Below, piece after piece: positions 56,581 through 64,000 of a stretch of 64,000 nucleotides of DNA. Below the pieces are notes generated by a model. The model had not been told where the DNA came from, searched no databases, and saw only the letters and a list, made by a program, of their open reading frames with translations. The translations under genes were made by a program, and so were the position numbers. Numbering within the stretch: the stretch's first letter is position 1; each line of letters opens with the position of its first letter. Source of the stretch: Periconia sp. R9002 (lineage: Eukaryota; Ascomycota; Dothideomycetes; Pleosporales; Periconiaceae); assembly GCA_023627715.1 (NCBI GenBank), contig JAMAHW010000087.1, forward strand, positions 124,001-188,000. The letters run 5' to 3'.

Positions 56581-57063
56581 CTAGAAACTGTTGGGTTCTA
56601 AAAGATGACAAATTAATTTAAAGGACTCTTTTTAGTATGGAGATTCTGTACCTACTAATAAGCAAAAAGGCGATAAGCAGGACCATTTAGTGCCTTGGGG
56701 TCACATGCTGAAGCAAGGCCCCACTTCTGCAAGGCAGGATACAGGCAGATCTCAGATGGATGCCGTATTTACTGGGTTTTTTTGGATTTTCATGCAACGC
56801 CGAACATGTAAGACTGCACTGTCACTGCAGGATCAGCTTGGCCCCACCGTTAGCAGCCACTAGCGATCCTTGGTCTTGTTTGGCAACGACGCTTCCGTTT
56901 TACCATGGCCACGACGGATATCACTCAGCTTGCAGGATGTTGAAGGGCGTGTGTGTACGGTGGCTTTTAGGTACCTACTTGCGAGGGGAATTTAATTCGC
57001 CATCACCACGAGCAACTACAATCTTCAAGTCACCATTTAGTCACCATTCAATCAAATTTCATC

Positions 57064-58207
57064 ATGTCCAATCTCGCAACCGTAGACAATGCAATTCGTA
57101 AGGCCGAGGAATGGCTCGAGTCTAACAAGAAGACTTTTCTTTCTGAGACGGAGAATGGCATCGACTTCAAAGATAACTTCGCTGATCTGCTGATACTGGA
57201 GCTCTCCAACAGATGGTGAGTAATAAAAGCTCCCGGTCTTAATATTCGAGACCGTTTCAATAACAAATGGATCTCAGGGACTATGTAGATCTTCGAATTC
57301 CAGAACGACGATGGCATTACTTCGCTGGTGAGTGACATCCTCTCAACAACTCACCACATAGACACTGACCTTGTGTGATAGTCAAACCGGTCATTGTACC
57401 AGCAGACTACCCCGAGGATAACGACACCAACGCCGTCGCCTTTTCCATCGTAAAGCCGACCGAAGCCCGAGCCAAGGTATTCCTTGACGAAATCCTAGCG
57501 TGCAAGAACGCGGATGGTATCGTACAAGTATTCCACCCCCGTAAAACCTATTCTACAATGTACTTGCACTCACGCACCATCAGGTCCACCTCGACCCCAA
57601 CCGGCCAAGAATGGCGCCCGAAGTTAGCGCCAACATCCTCTCGCTCTTCTACCTCTACGGCCGCGGCCACGAAGTCCAAGAGTCTCTCGGCTACCTAGAG
57701 AAAACAATGGCGCTCGACGAGTACCAAGAGTCACGGTACTACTTCCTCCCAGAGCCACTCTTCTTCTACACCTGGCGGCTCCTGTGCATCGCCTCGGGAT
57801 GCGCCATCGGAACCATCAACACCCAGCGCCTGCCCAAGGAGCTACACACGCTGAAAGACCACCTGATCAGACGAGTAAGCGCTCGCGTAGGTGCCAAAAC
57901 CGACAACGCGTTGTCTCCCGCAATACGTATCTTGATCAGTCAGTCGCTGGGGATTGAGTACGATGCTGATGTGCAGGTTTTGCTCAACTTGCAAGAAGAT
58001 GATGGGAATTTCGGGAAGGCATGGTATGTGAGGTATGGGTCGAATGGGATTAGGATACATCATCGAGCGTTTGCTGTTACTATGGCTGTTGTGGCGCTGA
58101 CGAAAGCGAAACAGCATATGGTTGCGACGAAGAAGACGGGGGTGAGCCTTACGGGTCTTAGCTGGGTTTGGGACAGGGCGTCGACTGCGCTTTCTATCTT
58201 GAAGTAG
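57064..58207 (+). CDS. Alpha/alpha-toroid terpene-cyclase-like protein
   Basis: Four exons, 57064-57215, 57278-57327, 57382-57527 and 57584-58207, encode 323 residues. Helical repeats and the segment [17 protein letters not shown] (QxxDG at 253-257) resemble the QW-type repeats of squalene/terpene cyclases and related toroids. Other conserved-looking blocks are [41 protein letters not shown]-like [13 protein letters not shown], and [24 protein letters not shown]. No DxDD acid motif of class II cyclases and no DDxxD of class I enzymes is seen. The length is that of a single toroid domain. It might be a partner subunit of the divergent UbiA-like enzyme, or a stand-alone cyclase. Splice phases are 2, 1 and 0, all with clean donors. 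Confidence 0.75.
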
Positions 58208-58443
58208 GAGGGAATAGCTTCTCAATGTACTTTGTTTAGGCTGAAGCTGGCATGGATTAATCTAGATTTTGATTTTGCTACGTTGATCATTTTTCGTGTT
58301 TTCGCCATTGTGATGAAGAGTCAATCATCCACCTACTCGTCGAAAAGGGTACATCTTCAATCTGAACAAGGGAATCACGTGATTAAAAACGCTTCTCAAT
58401 TCAAAACTATCTACCAGGCTCAGTCCACTTTCCACCTCTACCC

Positions 58444-59463
58444 CTACTCTATCCAGCGCATGAACATATCCCTCGATAATTCTTCAGAGTACCCAGCATA
58501 ACTAGCCTCACCCTTCATATACGTCTTCGCCTCACCCGCTCCATACGACCACGAAAGAATATGAATCTTATTCGTGTCACGCGAAGGGTGGTCCGCGAAA
58601 AACTTCCTCATCCGCTCGTTCTTCAGCCCCGGAAAGTTCTGCGCGTCCTTGGTGGGCGCGTAGAAAGCTACGCGGGGGATGTGGCCTGTCTCGGGGATGA
58701 TTGTGACGCCAAAGGTTTGCTTGGGGTGTGTGTTCTCGCTGATGACTTGGATATCTTCTTCGGACGGAGGGGCTGAGCCTGCCAGACCGACGTACTTGGC
58801 GGCACGTTCAGCGGTCAAGCCTCCGTCGAGCAGGAAGTAAACGTTGATACTGCGGTTGGCGTAGTCCACGGCCGCGAAGTTGACGTGCTCGAGACCTGCG
58901 GCCTGGAGATCGGACACGCGGGATACCGCGCGGTCTGGGAGGCCGTGGTTAGACAGGATGTCCTTGATGGGTTGCAGACGACGGAAGTAGATCCAGTTCT
59001 TTGCGATTCCGCGGCTGGGGTCAAAGTCGCACCATTGCTCAGCGTCCTCTTGGGCACTCCAGGATCGAACTACTTTGGCGAGTTGGTCGTCGGGAGAGAT
59101 CCAGCCGGCATTGGTTAAGATGGCGGTGGTGTCGATCCGTTTGCCGTGGAAGGCGAGGCGGAAATTGACCACGTCGGCGGGTTTGCTCGTGCAGCGGAAC
59201 CAGACGTAGGAGTCGTCGAGGTACGGGTCGAATGCTTCGAGGATTTGCTGGGTTACCTTGCTTGAGTAGGGCGCATCGAGCGAGTGGCAGAGCGTTGAGA
59301 GCTCTGATTGAAAGGTAGAGCGGTCGAATGTTTCGACGGCGGCGACAGCCATGTCTTGGAGGATTTTTGGGGGTAGCTCACGTGTGATAGGTGAAATAAC
59401 GTTTTTGTAGAGGTATTGAGAGGACTTGGTGCACAATTGAGAAGTTGAGGGTTGCAAATGCAC
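58444..59463 (-). CDS. ABBA aromatic prenyltransferase, CloQ/NphB (Orf2) type
   Basis: This single-exon gene encodes 339 residues, close to the usual 300-330. The family is soluble, binds prenyl diphosphates inside a ten-strand beta barrel, and prenylates phenols, naphthalenes or phenazines without a DDxxD motif. Recognisable parts are VVNFRLAFHGKRIDTTAIL, WCDFDPSRGIAKNWIYFRRLQPIKDIL, HVNFAAVDYANRSINVYFLL, TFGVTIIPETGHIPRVAFYAP, and IHILSWSYGAGEAKTYMKGEASY, the last typical of the barrel's end strands. This type is best known from Streptomyces, with a few fungal members such as those described from Aspergillus terreus and Botrytis/Sclerotinia. It is not a DMATS indole prenyltransferase. It is convergent with the toroid gene, 236 bp apart. 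Confidence 0.85.
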   Translation of the reverse strand: MHLQPSTSQLCTKSSQYLYKNVISPITRELPPKILQDMAVAAVETFDRSTFQSELSTLCHSLDAPYSSKVTQQILEAFDPYLDDSYVWFRCTSKPADVVNFRLAFHGKRIDTTAILTNAGWISPDDQLAKVVRSWSAQEDAEQWCDFDPSRGIAKNWIYFRRLQPIKDILSNHGLPDRAVSRVSDLQAAGLEHVNFAAVDYANRSINVYFLLDGGLTAERAAKYVGLAGSAPPSEEDIQVISENTHPKQTFGVTIIPETGHIPRVAFYAPTKDAQNFPGLKNERMRKFFADHPSRDTNKIHILSWSYGAGEAKTYMKGEASYAGYSEELSRDMFMRWIE

Positions 59464-60712
59464 CTAGACCTAACCTCCCGAGAGATCAAATATTTAGGAA
59501 TCCCTAAGCCGTTTTCTCACCATACACATCAATGATGTCCTTGTTTACTTACCCTACCCCTATATGTACTTTCCTAACCCTTCCCTACTAAATCCTGCGT
59601 ATTTTTCTTAACTCAACTATGTATTTAACAACTAATTCCTATAAAACTTAATAACTTTCTATATTATTTCACATATAGTTAACAATCTAATCCACAACGT
59701 TTTTTAATATAAAGATATCCTATTCAGGCCATATACCCCCACCTCTCCTACTACCCATAAATCCTAACATCCACCCCTCCCCCTCTCCCCCTCTCCCCCT
59801 CTTGCATAATCTTTTAGCGTCAATGTACATTACCAGCTGACAAGTCCTCCTCCCTGCTCACCCCAGCAAAACCATCAGCTCAGCTACTAGGTACATACAT
59901 GATGCGGGGGGTTCCTTAGCCCAAAATCCACCCCCGTACAGTACCCACAACAAACAACAAAACGTCACGTCATCAATGTGGGGTTCAATCCCGACCCCAA
60001 CAATTTTTTCTTTTCAGGCGACCAGCGCGGGGTTGTCGCGGGGTTTCTTATCGGAATGTATCCAAAGTTGAAAAGGAAATAAAAAAGCCAAGAAATAGTG
60101 CTGATGGTGTTGCGTCTAGGCAAACCACCGGGGTAAAGGTCGTTACGATTGATATACATGCAGCTAGAGCACAAGGAGTAATGTCGGCCCGCCCGCTGCG
60201 CTGCGGGATACCTAAATGCATGTAGGTTGGTTTTTTTTAAGGCGTTACACGGGGGTTTGGCAAGGGATATGTGTAGGATGGTTTAGTTGGTGTAAGTTGG
60301 TTAGGTTAGTGTAAGAAGGAAATGCCATTACCCCGAGCTGAGTTAGGTAGCTACAACGGGTGCTACGCTACGCTATGCTGAGGCCAGCGCTGAGCTACGC
60401 TGTTGGGAAAATGCTGCACACTACATACGTAAGTATGTTACTGGGGACTTGGGTATAGGTCATGCGCTGTCGAAAGGGTGTACGGTACGTACGTTTCGCA
60501 CGAAAGACTGGGGACGTTATTCTTGGGAGAGCACTTGAGGTTATCGATTTGCGTTTGTTGTTACGATACGAGACTCACGCATGAGTTTTGCGCTACTCAA
60601 TGTACTTTGTTTGAACGAACAACTAAATCTTTTTGTCGCCTTGAAAAATTCCTATACGTTCACAACAACAAAATCAACCAATTAACTTCTTCCCCCGCGA
60701 GGAAAAAAAACA
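59464..60712. other. AT-rich intergenic region within the cluster
   Basis: About 1.25 kb. The left part (59520-59720) is AT-rich. A CCCCCT-type minisatellite lies near 59774-59801. Frames 59965-60174 and 60478-61011 have no domain; the latter overlaps the next gene's 5' end in another frame. The last 150 bp are the leader of the methyltransferase gene. Confidence 0.5.
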
Positions 60713-61489
60713 ATGGGGAACAAGCATCTCACCTCCCTCGCCCCCAACCTCTCTCTCTACACAAACAGCCTCGAAGAAACCCGCTTCTTCTACCAGGAAA
60801 TCTTCCTCGACCACGCCTACGACATCGCCCCCCTACGCCCGGACGCCTTCATCGTCGACGCCGGGGCCAACGTGGGGCTATTCACTCTCTACATGAAGAA
60901 GAAGTACCCAAGTGCACGCATCATCGCGTTCGAGCCGGCGCCGGAGACGTTCAAGATGCTGAAGGCGAACGTGGAGGAACTGCACGGACTGACGGGCGTG
61001 GAGTTACATGACGTTGCGTTGGGCGCGGAGGAGGCTACGAAGACGTTTACGTTTTACCCGACGGTGCCGGGGAACTCGACGCTCGTGCCTGAGGAGAAGG
61101 AGATGGTGCGGGAGGTGTTTCATGGGTTGAGTGGGGACTGGGGGGATTCGGCGGAGAAGATGTATGGGAGGAAGCAGGAGGTGCCGGTAAGGGTGTGTCG
61201 GTTGTCGCGGTTTTTAGAGGGGAGGGAGGGCGTGGGGAGGATTGATATGCTCAAGGTTGATGTTGAGGGTGTGGAGTTGGAGGTTTTGAGGAGTTTGGAG
61301 GAGAAGCATTGGAGGTTGGTTGATAATGTTGTGGTGGAGATATGTGATTTGAGGGAGGGACGGTTGGAGGCGTTGGAAGGGTTGTTGAGGGGGAAGGGGT
61401 TTAAGACGAGGACGGAGAGTCCAGAGTGGAGTCCGAGGGAGGGGAAGATGTATATGGTTGTTGGGCAGCGCGAGAGTGGTAAGGCTTAG
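60713..61489 (+). CDS. FkbM-family SAM methyltransferase
   Basis: This single-exon gene encodes 258 residues. The SAM-binding Rossmann motif is FIVDAGANVGLFTLYM (about 46-62), followed by acidic post-I IIAFEPAP (about 69-76). The FkbM hallmark IDMLKVDVEGVELEVLRSL is about 177-195, then VVVEICD. FkbM enzymes O-methylate hydroxyls of secondary metabolites or sugars. There is no signal peptide. Within the cluster it would be a tailoring enzyme. Codon usage shifts from C-ending at the 5' end to G/T-rich downstream, a composition switch seen in other genes here. The start is the first ATG after an A-rich leader. Confidence 0.88.
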   Translation: MGNKHLTSLAPNLSLYTNSLEETRFFYQEIFLDHAYDIAPLRPDAFIVDAGANVGLFTLYMKKKYPSARIIAFEPAPETFKMLKANVEELHGLTGVELHDVALGAEEATKTFTFYPTVPGNSTLVPEEKEMVREVFHGLSGDWGDSAEKMYGRKQEVPVRVCRLSRFLEGREGVGRIDMLKVDVEGVELEVLRSLEEKHWRLVDNVVVEICDLREGRLEALEGLLRGKGFKTRTESPEWSPREGKMYMVVGQRESGKA

Positions 61490-61779
61490 GTTGGGAGATT
61501 GGGAAAGTTTAGAGGGGGTTTAGAGATTAAGACTTAGCATTCTATAGAGCTTTCGCGAATAAACATCATCGATATTGGGACGATCCGCCTAGCTACGCAT
61601 AATTCACCTATCGTGTCTTCCTTCCTTTTTGTTCGTTGCTTCATCATGAATAGATTTTGAAAGAAAATATACCTAGGTCTACCTCTTCCTCTACTTTCCC
61701 TTCCTTACTCCAACTACCTCTCTGTCCCCAGCCTCCTTTCCCTACTCCCTTTGCTATCCCCTTACAAGCTGCACACCGT

Positions 61780-63532
61780 CTACTTCTTCCGACGTATGAG
61801 AATCTTCTTGCTATACGCCGGCCCAATCCCATCAGCCGAAACCAAATTCTCAGGACGTCCCTCACCATCAAGGAGCTTCATTTCATAATTCAACAACAGA
61901 TACGACAAAATAACCTTAATCTCATTATTCAGGAAGAAGCGGCCAGGGCAAGCATGAGGACCATGGCCAAAGGCAATGAGATCATTCTGGCCAATTCCCG
62001 TCTCAATGAAGGTGTACTTGCCGCCCGAGGCGCTGTCGCCGCCGCGCAGCTTGAGGAAGCGATTCCCGTCGAAGTCTTGCGGGTTGCCCCAGCGCTGCGG
62101 GTCCATGGCCATGAAGTATGCCGGGACCGCGAAGCAGCAGCCCTTGGGGAGCACGGTGCCGTCGTGTAAGGTGATGTCCTTCATCACCTTGCGCTCGAAG
62201 GTGAGGAGGCCTAAGGGGTGGATGCGCTGCGACTCCTTCATGAAGCTGTCTAGCTTGCGCAGCTTGGGCATGCTGGACTTGGTCAAGTAGCCGTCCTTCT
62301 CCTGGGATAAGACGTCGGTGATTTCGTCGCGGATGGGTTCGATGTACTCGGGCCGCGCTAGCATGTCGAAGATGATGTGCGTGCTCAGCATGGTGGTGTT
62401 GTGGATGGCGGCTGTCGATACCACCAACTGCGTGTGCGCGTGGACGGTTAGATCTTTCTTCTTCTCTGGAGGCACGCTGTTAATATGCCATGTAGTCAGA
62501 TTGTTGGGCGCGTTGCCCTCGGCGATGAGCCGCAGCCGCTCGGGTACGACGTCTGCTAGAATCTTCTTCATTCCGTCCAGCGAGCGCTTGATGCCTCGTA
62601 CTTCCTCAACCCAGAACTGGGCAATTGGACGTTGCCAGGCTGGATAGCGTGAGATGGCCTCGATCGCCTTGAAAGCGACGAAGGTGAAATCAATGATGTT
62701 CTGGAGGTAGGCAGGGTTGCGGTTGAGTTCGGAGCCGGCGAAGACGCGACCAGAGACGAGAGCGACGGCGCGCGTGAGGACGTCGCCGAGGGCAATCTCC
62801 TTCCAGTCTGGAGGCGGTATTAGCGAACGAAATCTCTCGTAAATTCTTCGTATATATCTGTCTACAAGTGCGCCTTCAACTTACCATCGCATTCGCCCAG
62901 GCTGCTGTTGAAGGCGTACTCGGTTTCTTCGAAAATCTCCTTCATCATACCGCCGATGTTTCGCGTCAGGTCGTGCTTGACGCAGTGGAGCAGGTGTTTA
63001 GGGTCGTGTCCGATAGAAGTTGGCGTCAAACGGGTGTATCTTGTAAAGAATCGCTAGGGGGTTGCGTCAATCCAATTTCATGAAAGTCCCAATTTTGGAT
63101 CCATAGACAGGTAGCGGGAACTGCCTTACATCCGTGTTCTTTGCCTCAAGCGAGACGTACTCCTCCGGGAGGTAGCACAGCTCACTGATGAAGCGTTCAG
63201 GCAGGACCACGACGGTGCCATGCCGCGCCTTGAGCTGCCAGAGCTGGCCGCGGTACTGTACAGCAAATGGTCAGCCAAAGCTAGGAAAATTTAATCCCAT
63301 CGACTCGGTTTCCAACCTTCTCGCAGTTGACCGAAAGCGCATCTTGCAAATTTCCAAGCTCAACCTGCCCTTTCTTGACCACGGAGATGTCGACGAGCGG
63401 GATATTGGGGAGTATAGGCGGGGTGTGTTCGCGGGGCAGAGCGAGAAAGTACGCAACTACCAGCACCAGGGCGCCTATGACGACGGCACTCTGCGTCTGG
63501 TGCTGCGCCGCGTAAGTATAAATCTGGTCCAT
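61780..63532 (-). CDS. Cytochrome P450 (P450-3)
   Basis: Four exons, 63532-63317, 63255-63130, 63053-62885 and 62807-61780, encode 512 residues. The N-terminal anchor is SAVVIGALVLVVAYFLALP. Family blocks are YRGQLWQLKARHGTVVVLPERFISELCYLPEEYVS, LVSGRVFAGSELNRNPAYL, the I-helix TQLVVSTAAIHNTTMLST, the ExxR ESQR, TLHDGTVLPKG, and the haem loop FGHGPHACPGRFF with Cys457. The layout is that of the fungal CYP68-like terpenoid oxidases, including gibberellin-pathway P450s, and it resembles P450-2. Similar positions of several introns suggest the two are paralogues. The first intron's donor is GTTGGA, which is unusual; the others are GTAAGG and GTAAGT. Confidence 0.88.
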
Positions 63533-64000
63533 TGCTATATAATAGCTAAAGAAAACTTGGACAATGTAGATTAAATTTGTGAGTAACTACAATCTACGAG
63601 AACTCCCCCTGCTATAAGTACTTAGCCGAGTAGCCCAGAGTAGAGAGCTCTCGTACGATAAAATAACCGGCTTATATTTTTCTTTACTGCCTTACTTGCG
63701 TATTACCTTGCAGAGGAGTGACATGCCGGGTAGCTAGTGTACTAGGCGTTATTTATAATTAAGATTAAGTCGATCGAGGGTGCAGAGCCTCGAATTTATA
63801 CGACTTCTTAATCCTGCTGCTTATATGTAGCATCGTGATTTGACACCCAACATATCAACTAGAGAAGATATCCCAAAACCTTATCCCTACATACTTTCCG
63901 TGTTTTGAGTGAATGTCTCCACCCGTGACCCGCCTCACGTGGCCCACTGTATAAATACATTAGGTATATACCAGACTACACCTTCTATTCCATCCCAAAC
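63533..64000. other. Window end with MITE relic
   Basis: This holds the promoter side of P450-3 and an AT-rich stretch with a relic of the MITE left end at 63711-63760. No gene start was recognised before the window ends. Confidence 0.45.
63711..63760 (+). mobile_element. Decayed left end of the same MITE family
   Basis: This begins CAGAGGAGTGACATGCCGGG, differing from the intact terminus at 44592 by one G-to-A and one C-to-T change. It continues with TAGCTAGTGTACTAGGCGTTAT, which matches the intact interior after a gap of about 14 bp (GTAGCTAGTATACCAGGCG..). The right terminus was not found within the window, and the left flank reads TG rather than TA. Confidence 0.7.

Larger units (their letters stand above)
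56399..57063. promoter_or_regulatory. Divergent promoter with duplicated 26-bp element
   Basis: This 665-bp region lies between the UbiA-like and toroid genes. The 26-bp sequence at 56401-56426 recurs at 56555-56580 with 22 of 26 matches. Both share GTTGNCCGGATGT followed by GGTNACAG. A CGATCGCGTGATCG palindrome-like stretch lies near 56529-56542. The repeated element may be a binding site for a cluster regulator. Confidence 0.5.

Noticed and set aside
1..64000. CRISPR arrays, riboswitches, prokaryotic operons and tRNA genes
   Set aside because: The window is eukaryotic. No regularly spaced repeats and no convincing tRNA cloverleaf were found by eye; a tRNA scan would be needed to exclude tRNAs fully.

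Overview
This window is nuclear DNA of a filamentous ascomycete (Pezizomycotina). Genes carry one to five short spliceosomal introns (46-100 nt, GT..AG, CTAAC/CTGAC-type branch sites). There is a lone dispersed 5S rRNA gene, a nitrate-assimilation pair, an NLR-like NACHT gene, F-box genes, a secreted lipoxygenase and a multi-P450 biosynthetic cluster. AT-rich blocks that look like mutated transposon remains separate the GC-richer genes. The class cannot be fixed from this sequence; Dothideomycetes or Leotiomycetes would fit.

Layout. 1-12.3 kb: a PH-domain protein, a small coiled-coil protein, a secreted propeller-type glycosidase-like protein and a four-helix membrane protein, with long simple-repeat-rich spacers. 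13-27 kb: a 1449-residue nucleoside-phosphorylase/NACHT/ankyrin receptor-like gene ending in six identical 15-bp repeats, an F-box gene, a short-chain dehydrogenase, an FHA protein that stops where a kinase domain would be expected, an AT-rich decayed block, and a lipoxygenase with the C-terminal Val typical of manganese lipoxygenases. 27.9-37.5 kb: nitrite reductase (1160 aa) and nitrate reductase (884 aa), divergently transcribed from a 2.9-kb intergenic region with two exact NirA consensus sites and several GATA sites. Together they reduce nitrate to ammonium; no nitrate transporter is present in the window. 38-44 kb: housekeeping genes (mitochondrial K+/H+ exchange-related protein, SRF1-type phospholipase D regulator, 5S rRNA, TatD-type nuclease). 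44.5-48.6 kb: a 165-bp MITE, a PD-(D/E)XK-like gene and a second F-box gene.

49-63.5 kb is the most interesting part. It holds a GT32/capsular-type glycosyltransferase, three P450s, a UbiA-superfamily membrane enzyme, a small alpha/alpha-toroid terpene-cyclase-like protein, a CloQ/NphB-type (ABBA, Orf2) aromatic prenyltransferase and an FkbM methyltransferase. No PKS, NRPS, DMATS or classical class I terpene synthase is visible, so cluster finders that rely on those backbones could miss it. I infer a terpenoid or meroterpenoid pathway: the UbiA and toroid proteins would build or transfer the prenyl skeleton, the ABBA enzyme would prenylate an aromatic partner, the P450s would oxidise, and the methyl- and glycosyltransferases would decorate. 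The product is unknown.

Exon boundaries were worked out by hand from splice signals, reading phase and family motifs. Family assignments come from recognising motifs, not from database searches.
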